A stretch of 64,000 nt of DNA from Bacteroidota bacterium. Lineage in GTDB: Bacteria > Bacteroidota > Bacteroidia > B-17B0 > Aurantibacillaceae. The DNA lies in the NCBI GenBank assembly GCA_947450025.1, contig CANFTW010000001.1, positions 180,672 to 244,671 of the forward strand, given 5' to 3'. Positions 19,602 to 28,403 of this stretch are shown piece after piece. The notes beneath the pieces are model-generated. The model did no database searches, was not told the DNA's origin, and saw only the letters and a program-made list of their open reading frames with translations. The translations under genes were made by a program, and so were the position numbers. Position 1 is the first letter of the stretch. Each line of letters opens with the position of its first letter.

Positions 19602-20099
19602 TTAATTTTTAGTGAATACTCTGTTTTTTAATATGTGTAAATCTTCATTGAGTAAAACCTTAAAATTCCAATCGCGAATAGCCGTAGCGTGTTTTCCCTT
19701 TTGGTAAGCTGATTTAAACTTTTGAAAATGATTAGGGAACAAAACGCTTGTAATGATACAAGTCCCAATCGTAAAAAATGATGGCTTGCCATTACCCCAC
19801 AAAAAAAACTGCATGGTTGCTTCATCAATCACATTAGTTGAATAACCCAACAATACATGAAACACATCATGTCGCTCAGCTTTTGGAATAGGTTCAAAAT
19901 GTTGTGATTTGTAAAACTGCCCCAAAGCATTCCCTAAACTACCTGGGGTAAATTTTAAGAAATCATCTGAATTTAAATTCCAAGCCACACGATGTGTATT
20001 CAGTTTTGCATGAATTGGAACGCCTTTTTCTAACATCCACAAAACGGCTTTGCCCCTGTAGGAGTTTTCTGATTGATAATTGATTTCTATGTTTTTCAT
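19602..20099 (-). CDS. COQ4-like protein B (HDxxH-X11-E)
   Basis: A 165-residue paralogue of the protein at 18584-19087. It has H77-D78-x-x-H81, eleven residues, E93, and the same flanks: TPGSLGNALGQFY before and QFFLWGNGK after. The two copies differ clearly elsewhere, so the duplication is old or they came from separate lineages with different partners. Its start lies 25 bases from a 17-bp palindrome (20124-20140) that resembles the operator at the head of the regulator unit. Substrate and role are unknown; the metal site is the only mechanistic clue. Confidence 0.7.
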   Translation of the reverse strand: MKNIEINYQSENSYRGKAVLWMLEKGVPIHAKLNTHRVAWNLNSDDFLKFTPGSLGNALGQFYKSQHFEPIPKAERHDVFHVLLGYSTNVIDEATMQFFLWGNGKPSFFTIGTCIITSVLFPNHFQKFKSAYQKGKHATAIRDWNFKVLLNEDLHILKNRVFTKN

Positions 20100-20123
20100 T
20101 TTAAAATAATTTTATTTAAAAGT

Positions 20124-20140
20124 ACTTTGAAATTCAAAGT
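20124..20140. promoter_or_regulatory. Putative operator: ACTTTGAA-A-TTCAAAGT
   Basis: A perfect 17-base palindrome with a single central base, 25-41 bases upstream of the first COQ4-like gene. Its outer half-sites ACTTTG...CAAAGT, five bases apart, are identical to those of the site at 21212-21228. No good Bacteroidota promoter of exact spacing overlaps it, so the position is consistent with repression but not decisive. Confidence 0.55.
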
Positions 20141-20159
20141 TTAAATTCAAAAAAAAGGA

Positions 20160-20456
20160 TTAACGTCCCTTCAATAATTTTTCAAGCGCATCCAAGTGAT
20201 CGTTAAAAGCTTTCATTCCAACTTTAGTCACCGAATAGGTAGTTAAAGGTTTCTTCCCTACAAATTCTTTTTTGACATGTATGTAGCCCTCTTTTTCTAA
20301 GGCAGTAATGTGACTAGCTAAATTACCATCAGTTAGCTGCAGTGTTTCTTTCATAGTACTAAAATCTACACTATCGTTCACCATCAACACACTCATAATT
20401 CCTAATCGGATACGATTTTCAAATGCTTTATTTAAATTATGTATATATGATTTCAA
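20160..20456 (-). CDS. Winged-helix transcriptional regulator (HTH_34-like)
   Basis: A 98-residue winged helix-turn-helix protein. It starts at TTG 20456 (MKSYIHNLNKAFENRIRLG), the natural start of this family, since the conserved FENRIRLGIMSVL begins just after it. The helices are the N-terminal one, STMKETLQL, then the recognition helix DGNLASHITALEKEGYI, and the wing KKEFVGKKPLTTYSVT. Regulators of this type resemble ArsR/MarR proteins and are usually repressors next to a membrane-protein gene; here such a gene is directly upstream at 20549-21202. It probably binds ACTTTG-N5-CAAAGT, the palindrome found at both ends of its unit, although this is inferred. Confidence 0.82.
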   Translation of the reverse strand: MKSYIHNLNKAFENRIRLGIMSVLMVNDSVDFSTMKETLQLTDGNLASHITALEKEGYIHVKKEFVGKKPLTTYSVTKVGMKAFNDHLDALEKLLKGR

Positions 20457-20548
20457 TTATACTCTTTTTTATTTATTATGACTTAAGAGACATTTTGACT
20501 TAAGGGGATTAAGACAGTCTATTATCCTTCCAGTCGCTTTCGTCCCTT

Positions 20549-21202
20549 CTATCTCTTCCTCTCGTACTTATACCACATGGCTGCTCCATAAATAATATGA
20601 AGAACCCCAAAACCAAATGCCCAATATAATAACCCGTTCCCTAAATTAAAAGCGTTAATTAATCCCAACACTACTTCACAAATACCGAAATAGCGAATAT
20701 CATCATAAGTGTATTTACTAGCATTAATTAAAGCTAAACCATAAAACAATAACATAGCTGGAGCAATATACACAATAGAGCCATGATACAATAAGGCCAT
20801 GCAAAATACGCCACCAGCTATTAAAGGAATAGCTAAATTAATTAATACGCGAATGGCTGTGTGATCAAATAATTTATTTCCTTCCCTTTTTGCTTTGCGA
20901 TTTGAAAAGAAATATGCTGTGATAATAGAAAATAATAAAACAGCTAAAGCGATTAATATAAAATTAATATATAAACCATATACCATTTCAATGGTTCCAA
21001 ATTCATTTCCTCTAACAATATCCTCCTGATAACTAGCCGCGAAATTACTTAATATTATTCCCGACACATAAGCCCCTATCAAGGCATATATCCCGGCAAA
21101 AACACCCGATAAACCACTTAGCGATAAAAAACGGGTTGACTTCTTCATCATCTGGCGAATATCTTGTATTGCCTCTAGGTGTTCTGCATTTTCTCTCGTC
21201 AT
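20549..21202 (-). CDS. Polytopic membrane protein encoded with a winged-helix regulator
   Basis: A 217-residue membrane protein with a charged N terminus (MTRENAEHLEAIQDIRQMMKK) and about six hydrophobic segments. I prefer ATG 21202 over the in-frame GTG at 21223, because that GTG lies inside the palindromic operator and at the -7 promoter box. Genes of this type commonly precede a small winged-helix regulator in Bacteroidota, as here; the function of the membrane protein is not known. It heads the same-strand run that continues to the COQ4-like and DUF4173 genes. Confidence 0.68.
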   Translation of the reverse strand: MTRENAEHLEAIQDIRQMMKKSTRFLSLSGLSGVFAGIYALIGAYVSGIILSNFAASYQEDIVRGNEFGTIEMVYGLYINFILIALAVLLFSIITAYFFSNRKAKREGNKLFDHTAIRVLINLAIPLIAGGVFCMALLYHGSIVYIAPAMLLFYGLALINASKYTYDDIRYFGICEVVLGLINAFNLGNGLLYWAFGFGVLHIIYGAAMWYKYERKR

Positions 21203-21211
21203 ATTTAAAGC

Positions 21212-21228
21212 ACTTTGTAACACAAAGT
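21212..21228. promoter_or_regulatory. Putative operator: ACTTTGT-AAC-ACAAAGT
   Basis: A 17-base inverted repeat with 7-base arms and a 3-base centre. It overlaps the -7 box at 21223-21230 and lies 10 bases before the ATG at 21202. The half-sites match those of the second copy at 20124-20140. An operator over the -7 element is the classic arrangement for a repressor. Confidence 0.6.
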
Positions 21229-21253
21229 TAAAAGTAATTTTTAGATTGACAAT
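21223..21253 (-). promoter_or_regulatory. Bacteroidota-type promoter: ATTG-N19-TAACTTTG
   Basis: On the minus strand, ATTG (TTG at 21252-21250) is followed by exactly 19 bases and then TAACTTTG (21230-21223), an exact match to the TAnnTTTG -7 consensus of Bacteroidota sigma-ABfr promoters. A transcript starting about 7 bases later would have a leader of about 15 bases before ATG 21202. Confidence 0.6.
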
Positions 21254-21310
21254 TTAATTTAACGTTTTTTTACGAAATGTTTTAAATTTAAAAATACCTA
21301 CCTTTAACCA

Positions 21311-21727
21311 ATGGCAAGAATCATGGCAATAGATTATGGAAGTAAACGTGTTGGTATAGCGGTTACAGATCCTTTACAAATTATTGCGAGTGGATTAACC
21401 ACTGTGCATAGCAAAGATTTAATTACTTATTTAGAAGCTTACCTAAAAAAAGAACAAGTAGAGTGTATTGTGGTTGGCGAACCTAAAACCTTACAAAATG
21501 AAGCATCTGATAGCGCGCGTTATATCGATCCTTTTGTGACACACTTAACTCGTAAGTTCCCTCAAATTAAAATTGCACGTTATGACGAGCGTTTCACTTC
21601 AGTCTTAGCGCACCAAACGATGTTGATGGGTGGCTTGAAAAAGAAAGATCGAGCCAATAAAGATATTGTAGATATGGTAAGTGCAACAATTATTTTACAA
21701 GATTATTTATCGAGTACACAGAGATAA
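21311..21727 (+). CDS. ruvX: RuvX/YqgF-family putative Holliday junction resolvase
   Basis: A 138-residue RNase H-like protein. The motifs are MAIDYGSKRVGIAVTD (catalytic Asp in the first strand), VGEPKTLQNEAS, ARYDERFTS, and KDIVDMVSATIIL, which contribute the acidic active-site residues. YqgF proteins are implicated in 16S rRNA 5'-end processing and in resolving Holliday junctions. Length is normal. In many Bacteroidota it is followed by peptide deformylase; here a T9SS protein gene on the opposite strand follows instead. A near-consensus TAnnTTTG-like box (TACCTTTA) sits just upstream but lacks a clear -33 partner. Confidence 0.92.
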   Translation: MARIMAIDYGSKRVGIAVTDPLQIIASGLTTVHSKDLITYLEAYLKKEQVECIVVGEPKTLQNEASDSARYIDPFVTHLTRKFPQIKIARYDERFTSVLAHQTMLMGGLKKKDRANKDIVDMVSATIILQDYLSSTQR

Positions 21728-21831
21728 TCTTATCGTCATTTCTAGGCTTTTTTTCAGTGACTAAATACTCTAACACTTAATCTATACTATATTTGAGATT
21801 ATTTAGCTGTTATCGCGTTACGATTGCAAAC

Positions 21832-21865
21832 AAAAAAAGCTTTGAATAAAAACAAAGCCTTTTTT
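21832..21865. terminator. Hairpin terminator between ruvX and the convergent T9SS gene
   Basis: Arms AAAAAAAGCTTTG (21832-21844) and CAAAGCCTTTTTT (21853-21865) pair with one mismatch around an 8-base loop. A-runs and T-runs on both sides allow it to act in either direction. Confidence 0.75.
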
Positions 21866-21884
21866 AAATACTATAAAGTAATCA

Positions 21885-24800
21885 CTATTTACTAATCATC
21901 ATTTTGTAATTAAATAAATTACCATCAACGACAATAGTGATTTGATATATACCATTTGCTAAATTTGATAAATCCATTTGTGTTTGTAAAGTTGAAGTTG
22001 TTTGTGAATAAACGTTCTTCCCATAAAGATCAAACACCATAACCTCAGCATTTAAAATTGGGGTTTTAATGATAACTTCTCCATTTGATGGATTAGGATA
22101 AACAGAAATATTATTTGGACTTAATGTTTCAAGACTAGTACAAGCACTTACTAAAACAACATTACTTGCAGAATTTACACAACTGTTTACATCTGTATAA
22201 GTATATGTAATTGTGTAAGTCCCAATTCCAACTGATGCAGGGCTAAATACCCCACTCGTCACACCATTTCCTGAATAAACTCCTCCTATTGGTGCACCTC
22301 CTAATAAAGTAACACTATTAATAGTTACACACTGAGGATTTATGGAATTAGTATTTAAAGTTACAACGGGTAAATTATTGACAACTATTGATGATGTAAC
22401 TGTATTCACACAACCATTGGTATCCATTCCTGTCACTAAGTAATTAGCACTAACTGAAGGAGTAAAAGCTACGCCATTCAATACACCGCCTGTCCATGAA
22501 TAGGTTGATGCACCCGAAGCTGTTAACGACACTTGATTTCCAATACACACTGTAGGATTAATTACAGAAACTGATATCGTTGGCAAAGCATACACAAAAA
22601 CATTTGCAGTTGCAGTGCTAATACATCCTGTTACTTCTCCGTTAATAGTATAAATAGAAGTTGATGTTGGATTGACAACAACAGATAAATTATTAGAAGC
22701 AGGTGAAACCCACGTATAAGTTGATGCTCCATTAGCTGTTAAAGTAGCGGAAGATCCTGAACAAATTGTAGCTGAATTAACCGTAATAGTAGGAGTTGAA
22801 TTAACCGTTACTGAAGTTGTTGCTGAGGATGAACATAAACCGGTAGTTCCTATAACAGTATATTCAGTAGTCGATAGTGGAGCGGCATCGACAGTTGAAC
22901 CTGAAGTTGCACTTAAATTATTCCCTGGAGACCAACTATAACTTGTAGCTCCGTTTGCAATTATAGTTGCGGAACTACCCGAACATATTGTAGCTGAATT
23001 AACTGTAATCGTTGGAGTTACATTTACAGTTATTGAACTTGATGCTGAGGATGAACATAAACCTGTAGTTCCTATAACAGTATATTCAGTAGTCGATAGT
23101 GGAGTGGCATCGACTGTTGAACCTGAAGTTGCACTTAAATTATTCCCTGGAGACCAACTATAACTTGTAGCTCCGTTTGCAATTATAGTTGCGGAACTAC
23201 CCGAACATATTGTAGCTGAATTAACTGTTATCGTTGGTGTTGCGTTAACTGTTACCGAACTTGTTGCTGTTGATGAACATAAACCAGTAATTCCTACAAC
23301 GGTATATTCAGTAGTCGACATTGGAGTGGCTTCAACTGTTGATCCCGCTGTAGCATTTAAAAAATTAGCTGGAGACCAACTATAATTTGTGGCACCATTA
23401 GCTGTTAAATTAGCAGAATTACCAGAACAAATGGTTGCTGAATTAACTGTTATTGTTGGTGTTGCGTTAACTGTTACTGAACTTGTTGCAGATGAAGAAC
23501 AAGTACCTATAGCACCAACAATAGAATATACAGTGCTAACCGATGGAGTAGCAATGACTGATGAGCTTGTAGATGTATTTAAATCAACAGAAGGAGACCA
23601 ATTATAACTTGTGGCACCATTAGCTACTAAATTAGCAGAATTACCATAGCAAATAGTCGCTGAATTAACAGTAATCGTTGGAGTTACATTTACAGTTATT
23701 GAACTTGATGCTGAGGATGAACATAAACCTGTAGTTCCTACAACAGTATATTCAGAAGTTGATAATGGAGTGGCAATAACAGTTGAACCTGAAGTTGAAC
23801 TTAAATAGTTGGCAGGAGACCAACTATAACTTGTGGCACCAATTGCAATTAAATTAGTGGAATTACCAGAACAAATGGTCGCTGAATTAACTGTTATTGT
23901 TGGAGTTGCATTTACTGTCACAGAACTTGTTGCAGATGAAGAACAAGTGCCAATAGTACCAATAATAGAATATACAGTGCTAACCGATGGAGTAGCAATG
24001 ACTGATGAGCCTGTAGATGTATTTAAATCGATTGAAGGAGACCAACTATAAATTGTAGCTCCACTAGCTGTTAAACTTGCTGAACTTGAACTACAAATAC
24101 TTGCGGAATTAACTGTCAACGTTGGAGAAGGATTTATTGTTGCCGTCACCACTGAAGAGGCCGTTCCACAAGCATTAGATACAGATAATGTATAATCACC
24201 AGAAGCAGCATTATTAATTGTAGTACTAGAAGAATTAACAGAACCAATCGTCCCAGCCCCAGACCATGTGTAAGTAAAAGGTGCTGTTCCTGATAAAGAG
24301 GACGCTAAATTTAATGTTTGGTTAGAACAAATGATTGAATTTCCTGTAATAGCAAGCGTATTGGGTAAAGAATTTAAAGTTGTCGTAATAACTGATGAAG
24401 CTGTTCCACAAGCATTAGAAACATTTAATGTATAATTACTTGCTGTGACAGAGGAAATAGATGTTGATGCTGAATTCACAGAACTTAAAGTACCGGCACC
24501 AGACCAAGTATAAGTATAAGGAGCAGATCCTAAAATAGCTGATGATACATTTAATGATTGACTAGGGCAAATTGCTGAATTACCATTGATAGCCCAAACA
24601 ACAGGAGGATTACAAGCTACCGTGCTCGAATAAGCTGTACCATTTATCAAAACATTATCAATACTAAAGGTTCCTCCAGATTGCTCTGCATTCCAACCAT
24701 AAAAACGTAATGAAACAGAATTCGTAATAGTGGTTCCGTAAAAATTTATGGTACTACCATTTTGAGCAGAGGAATTAGCATCAAGGTTCCAAAAAAATTG

Positions 24801-25280
24801 ATTGGCTCCAACTACCGACAGTATCGTATTAGTTGTAACGGATGCGGGTAAATTATTAGTAAATCCATCCAAACTAGTTCTAACGGCATAATTTCTTATT
24901 CCAGTTCCAGAACGCTGCACCGTAAAGGTTAATGTATTTAAAGCCATGGTATATCCAGGCTGGGTTGTTAATACTAGTTCATAATACTCATTTGAATTTA
25001 TGGAGCCGGTCATGGATGTATAGGTATCAACGCCATTAACACCTCCTAAAGGCCAGCCAACAAAAGAAAAACGAGTACCTGCATTTGGATTTAGTGATGG
25101 TGTTCCAACTGCTGTAAAAGAACCCGATGTAACGCCTACCGCTGTAGGAGCAGGTGTTGGATCTATTAATCCTGAAGAATTTAAAACAACATTCGTAAAG
25201 GGATAAGATAAACTGAAGTTTTGAGCCTTAGCGATAAACGTTGAGCAAATAACAATAAGTAAAAGTACATTTCTGATCAT
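21885..25280 (-). CDS. Giant T9SS type A protein with 74-residue Ig-like tandem repeats
   Basis: An 1131-residue exported protein. An N-terminal signal peptide (about residues 1-19, ending TFIAKAQ) precedes a jelly-roll-like domain of about 200 residues, then two Ig-like modules with the CGTASSV sequence, and six nearly identical modules of 74 residues starting ITVNSATICSG and containing GATSYSWSP. Further Ig-like modules follow, ending with a T9SS sorting domain (ISVYPNPSNGEVIIKTP ... IYQITIVVDG). It is probably delivered to the cell surface or released, and the repeats likely act as spacers for adhesion or matrix binding. The binding target is unknown. Confidence 0.85.
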   Translation of the reverse strand: MIRNVLLLIVICSTFIAKAQNFSLSYPFTNVVLNSSGLIDPTPAPTAVGVTSGSFTAVGTPSLNPNAGTRFSFVGWPLGGVNGVDTYTSMTGSINSNEYYELVLTTQPGYTMALNTLTFTVQRSGTGIRNYAVRTSLDGFTNNLPASVTTNTILSVVGANQFFWNLDANSSAQNGSTINFYGTTITNSVSLRFYGWNAEQSGGTFSIDNVLINGTAYSSTVACNPPVVWAINGNSAICPSQSLNVSSAILGSAPYTYTWSGAGTLSSVNSASTSISSVTASNYTLNVSNACGTASSVITTTLNSLPNTLAITGNSIICSNQTLNLASSLSGTAPFTYTWSGAGTIGSVNSSSTTINNAASGDYTLSVSNACGTASSVVTATINPSPTLTVNSASICSSSSASLTASGATIYSWSPSIDLNTSTGSSVIATPSVSTVYSIIGTIGTCSSSATSSVTVNATPTITVNSATICSGNSTNLIAIGATSYSWSPANYLSSTSGSTVIATPLSTSEYTVVGTTGLCSSSASSSITVNVTPTITVNSATICYGNSANLVANGATSYNWSPSVDLNTSTSSSVIATPSVSTVYSIVGAIGTCSSSATSSVTVNATPTITVNSATICSGNSANLTANGATNYSWSPANFLNATAGSTVEATPMSTTEYTVVGITGLCSSTATSSVTVNATPTITVNSATICSGSSATIIANGATSYSWSPGNNLSATSGSTVDATPLSTTEYTVIGTTGLCSSSASSSITVNVTPTITVNSATICSGSSATIIANGATSYSWSPGNNLSATSGSTVDAAPLSTTEYTVIGTTGLCSSSATTSVTVNSTPTITVNSATICSGSSATLTANGASTYTWVSPASNNLSVVVNPTSTSIYTINGEVTGCISTATANVFVYALPTISVSVINPTVCIGNQVSLTASGASTYSWTGGVLNGVAFTPSVSANYLVTGMDTNGCVNTVTSSIVVNNLPVVTLNTNSINPQCVTINSVTLLGGAPIGGVYSGNGVTSGVFSPASVGIGTYTITYTYTDVNSCVNSASNVVLVSACTSLETLSPNNISVYPNPSNGEVIIKTPILNAEVMVFDLYGKNVYSQTTSTLQTQMDLSNLANGIYQITIVVDGNLFNYKMMISK
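22803..24135. repeat. 222-bp tandem repeat array, six copies
   Basis: The repeats lie within the gene at 21885-25280. The segment TATTCAGTAGTCGATAGTGG recurs at 22861 and 23083, a period of exactly 222 bp (74 codons). Copies form a P-Q-P-Q-R-R order judged by their variable middle sections; the two R copies are almost identical at the DNA level over more than 100 bases. Boundaries are approximate. Confidence 0.85.
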
Positions 25281-25392
25281 AGTTGATAAATTTTATATTT
25301 GTAAATATATTTTAAAAAGAACTGCTTTAGGTTAAGCCTTTATTAATAATTCCAAATAAAGAACTTATTCTCCTAACAATTATTTAATAGAA

Positions 25393-26721
25393 CTAAATCT
25401 CTTTCTCAATAAATTTAATTTGTAAATCTTCTAACTCTAGAAGCATTGGCTCATAAATTTCTTTTATTACAGGAATTTGCACTCCATATAACTTAAACTT
25501 ACCAATTAAGAAATTTTTTATAGAAATAGCCAAAGGTAATCCCACCGTCTTTGCCATTGCTGTATGAACTTCATCATCACCAATCACAACTAATGATGAG
25601 TTTAATTTTTTGTTGATACCATCAAGAATATATTCAAACTGATGTTGCATCACAATCATATCCTTATCTCCTGCCTTAAGTAACCATTTCTCTTCAAGTA
25701 AATTTTGTAATAGTTCTGCTGGAGAGCCTTCTTTCAATTTAATAGAAATATTAGAAAACAATTCTAAGTATTCTAATTTACTCATAACCTCAGCATCCAT
25801 ATCTGACCCCATAAAAGCTATCAATTTTTCTTTAACAGATGATGAACCAGTTGGCAAAAATGATTCTAACAAATCGGTGTAAGTTAATCTATCAGCTTTT
25901 TTTATTTTATACGTATCATCCGTTAATCCTAATTTCACAAACACATTCCATGCTTTACAATAACCTGGCATGCGTAATGTTCCTCGTAACATTGTATTTG
26001 TATCGTTTAATCCGTATGGCTCTTTATACCCTATACTATCTCTGTTAGCATAGGCATCAAATTTACCATACCCATCAACTTCAATCGTTTCTATTTGTGT
26101 ATATACTCTATTGTATGGAATAAATTTAAGTTTATTATCTTCAGTAAATTGAGCCGTTCCTTGGCCAGCTAAAATTACATTTCTTGGATTCCAACTAAAT
26201 TTATATCCCCATGGATTATCATTACTTTCAGGAGCAACTAAGCCTCCGCAAAAAGATTTAAAACTTGTAATTTTTCCACCTTTGTCTTGTATCTCATGAA
26301 TTACTTTCATAGCAGATGCATGATCAATCCCAGGATCTAAACCACATTCATTTAATAATAATAGTTTTTTTTGCTTTGCTTCAATATCTAAATCTTTCAT
26401 ATCCTGACTCACATAACTAGCAGTAGCAATATGTTTACCTAAGCGCACGCAGTCTCTAGCAACATCAACATGCATAAATGCAGGCAACATCGATATAACA
26501 AAATCAGATTCAGATATTAAACTTTCTCTTAAGGAGATATTATGTACATCAAATTCTACTGCAGTAGCGATATCCTTATATTGTTTAATTTTAGATTCAA
26601 CAGCAAGCTTATTAGCATCAGCTATAGTAATGTGCCATGAATATGTTTTAGCATTCGATAAAAAATAATCGATTAAACTTGACGAAGAGCGACCTGCTCC
26701 AATAATTAATATTTTGCTCAT
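25393..26721 (-). CDS. Saccharopine dehydrogenase family protein
   Basis: The start at 26721 (MSKILIIGAGRSSSSLIDYF) is chosen because the longer frame only adds a non-conserved leader; 442 residues. The N-terminal Rossmann motif is ILIIGAGRSS, followed by VISMLPAFMHVDVARDCV and NECGLDPGIDHASAM, both typical of the LYS9 / saccharopine reductase family. The saccharopine C-terminal domain follows (PRNVILAGQGTAQF and beyond). The reaction would be the NAD(P)-linked interconversion of saccharopine with glutamate plus 2-aminoadipate semialdehyde in lysine breakdown or synthesis. No lysine-ketoglutarate reductase gene is adjacent. Other substrates within the family cannot be excluded. Confidence 0.85.
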   Translation of the reverse strand: MSKILIIGAGRSSSSLIDYFLSNAKTYSWHITIADANKLAVESKIKQYKDIATAVEFDVHNISLRESLISESDFVISMLPAFMHVDVARDCVRLGKHIATASYVSQDMKDLDIEAKQKKLLLLNECGLDPGIDHASAMKVIHEIQDKGGKITSFKSFCGGLVAPESNDNPWGYKFSWNPRNVILAGQGTAQFTEDNKLKFIPYNRVYTQIETIEVDGYGKFDAYANRDSIGYKEPYGLNDTNTMLRGTLRMPGYCKAWNVFVKLGLTDDTYKIKKADRLTYTDLLESFLPTGSSSVKEKLIAFMGSDMDAEVMSKLEYLELFSNISIKLKEGSPAELLQNLLEEKWLLKAGDKDMIVMQHQFEYILDGINKKLNSSLVVIGDDEVHTAMAKTVGLPLAISIKNFLIGKFKLYGVQIPVIKEIYEPMLLELEDLQIKFIEKEI

Positions 26722-26773
26722 AAAATAAATTCTACACAAAAATAACCTTAAATTTGTTATCAAAACAGATATT

Positions 26774-27874
26774 ATGTTTCAAAAGATCAAAGTCCTTTTT
26801 TATTTACTTTTTTATGGACTAATTGTTCACTCTCAAAATTCATTGATTGTTTTAAATGAAGCCGCACATCCGTTTTTTTTATCTGTAAATCATGATTTAA
26901 TAAACTCAGTAGCCCAATCAAACGTTAAAGCATTTAATATGCAAACTGGTTGGAATTGTATTGAAATTAAAATTCCTGGAGCTATAAAAGATATTGTCTC
27001 TAAAGATTCAATTTTAATAAAGGATGATTCAAAATTTTTGAATAAAGAATTAACTTATGTAATTATTGAAAAAGAAGACAAAATTAAACTTCATTTTACA
27101 TCGATTTCAGAAAAATCTGGACCAGAAAACCCTCCTATTCCTGATGAACCAAAGGAGACCGCTCCTACTATAGACAATAGTATTTATGGCAATTTATACC
27201 ACACCGTAAATAGTAAACCTATATTTTATAACAATTTTGATTCAACTACTTTAAGCTACAAAACGAAGTTAACCGACAAGGATATTAAATATGCTCTCAA
27301 CTTATTTAAAACCGCAAATGACAACGAAACTGCTTATCGATACCTCAATGTAATCCTAGAAAATAATGAGTATACCGTATTACAATTAAAAGAATTATTA
27401 GAATCAACTCCTATTGACATGGATCGATTAAATTCTGCAAGAAAAGCCTATACTCATATTTCAGATTTACAAAATATCAATGTTTTAACTTCTATTTTTA
27501 AATACCCTACGATGAAAGAGTCGTATTCCTCCTTTATAAAAGAGCAAGAAAATATTAATAAACAAAAAAAAATGAACTGTAAAGAGCCCATTAACTCAAC
27601 CATATATGAAGATTTATTTGGTAAGATAAAAAAGGCTCCTTACGAAAACGATAAACTATCGGTGTCAAAAAAATTATTGGTTGATGTTTGCTTATCTTCA
27701 TCCCAAATTCAAAAAATTAGTGAATTATTTAACCATGATAGAGAAAAGTTAGATTTTATGAAATATGCTTATAACGTATTGACGGATAAAGAAGCTGCTA
27801 TTAATTTAGCAGATGAATTTCAATTTAAAGAAACCAAAGAAGAATTTTCAAAATATATTTTAACTCAAAAATGA
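26774..27874 (+). CDS. Exported protein with two DUF4476-like domains
   Basis: The N terminus is a signal peptide (MFQKIKVLFYLLFYGLIVHS). A first domain of about 90 residues is followed by a proline-rich linker (ENPPIPDEPKETAPT). Two DUF4476-like helical domains then follow, about residues 165-255 and 275-365. Each consists of paired helices around a sequence such as DVCLSSSQIQKISELFNHDREKLDFM. Function is unknown. A TAAATTTG box at 26749-26756 fits the -7 consensus, but I see no -33 element. Its stop overlaps the next start (ATGA). Confidence 0.72.
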   Translation: MFQKIKVLFYLLFYGLIVHSQNSLIVLNEAAHPFFLSVNHDLINSVAQSNVKAFNMQTGWNCIEIKIPGAIKDIVSKDSILIKDDSKFLNKELTYVIIEKEDKIKLHFTSISEKSGPENPPIPDEPKETAPTIDNSIYGNLYHTVNSKPIFYNNFDSTTLSYKTKLTDKDIKYALNLFKTANDNETAYRYLNVILENNEYTVLQLKELLESTPIDMDRLNSARKAYTHISDLQNINVLTSIFKYPTMKESYSSFIKEQENINKQKKMNCKEPINSTIYEDLFGKIKKAPYENDKLSVSKKLLVDVCLSSSQIQKISELFNHDREKLDFMKYAYNVLTDKEAAINLADEFQFKETKEEFSKYILTQK

Positions 27875-28281
27875 ATACAAAAAAACTAACCTTAATTGGA
27901 TTATTGGGAGCTTTAGCAGTTGCATTAGGAGCTTTAGGTGCTCATTTTTTAAAAAGTAAATTAGATACTGGATTAATAACTCAAGATCAGTTAATTGGCT
28001 TTGACACAGCTGTTAAATATCAAATGTATCATGTGTTAGCTATGCTTGGGTTGTTTTTACTTTCAAAACACTACCCTCATAAATACTTTACTTGGGCCTA
28101 TCGTTGTTTTATAATTGGCATTATATGTTTTTCAGGATCGTTATATTTACTTTGTACTAGAAACTTACTAGGAGCCGAATGGCTAAAAACATTAGGTCCT
28201 ATTACTCCTATTGGCGGCTTATTTTTTATTGCTGGTTGGCTATTGATTGCCCTAATTGGCTTAAAAAAAGAGAGTAAATAG
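27871..28281 (+). CDS. DUF423 membrane protein
   Basis: A 136-residue protein with four predicted helices, matching the DUF423 family: ALGALGAHFLK near residue 18, FDTAVKYQMYHVLAML near residue 52, and GPITPIGGLFFIAGW near the C terminus. Relatives include E. coli YgdD and B. subtilis YwdK; the biochemical role is not known. It is coupled to the upstream gene by a 4-base ATGA overlap. Confidence 0.9.
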   Translation: MNTKKLTLIGLLGALAVALGALGAHFLKSKLDTGLITQDQLIGFDTAVKYQMYHVLAMLGLFLLSKHYPHKYFTWAYRCFIIGIICFSGSLYLLCTRNLLGAEWLKTLGPITPIGGLFFIAGWLLIALIGLKKESK

Positions 28282-28403
28282 GGCTACTTTATTCAGTTTA
28301 AATAGTCTAAATTCTTTAGAAAAAACCACATTTTGTTAATTTTCTGAATTTCTTCTAAAAAAGATAAAATTCACTATATTGGAGGGTTCCAAAAAGTTAA
28401 CCA

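Noticed and set aside
18584..20099. Annotation as ubiquinone biosynthesis proteins
   Set aside because: The motif supports the COQ4 family, but there is no sign of a ubiquinone pathway in the window and the phylum normally uses menaquinone. I kept 'COQ4-like' without the pathway.
23389..24051. Two similar plus-strand open frames of 72 codons at 23389 and 23833
   Set aside because: They are 444 bp apart, exactly two 222-bp repeat units, and lie antisense to the repeat-rich secreted protein. They reflect the repeat, not genes.
22803..24135. Possible CRISPR-like array because of regularly spaced near-identical sequences
   Set aside because: The unit is 222 bp, fully coding in frame, and lacks short palindromic repeats with unique spacers. 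It is a protein repeat.
26749..26756. TAAATTTG as a full promoter of the DUF4476 gene
   Set aside because: The -7 box fits, but I found no TTG at the right distance upstream. I mention it only in the gene entry.
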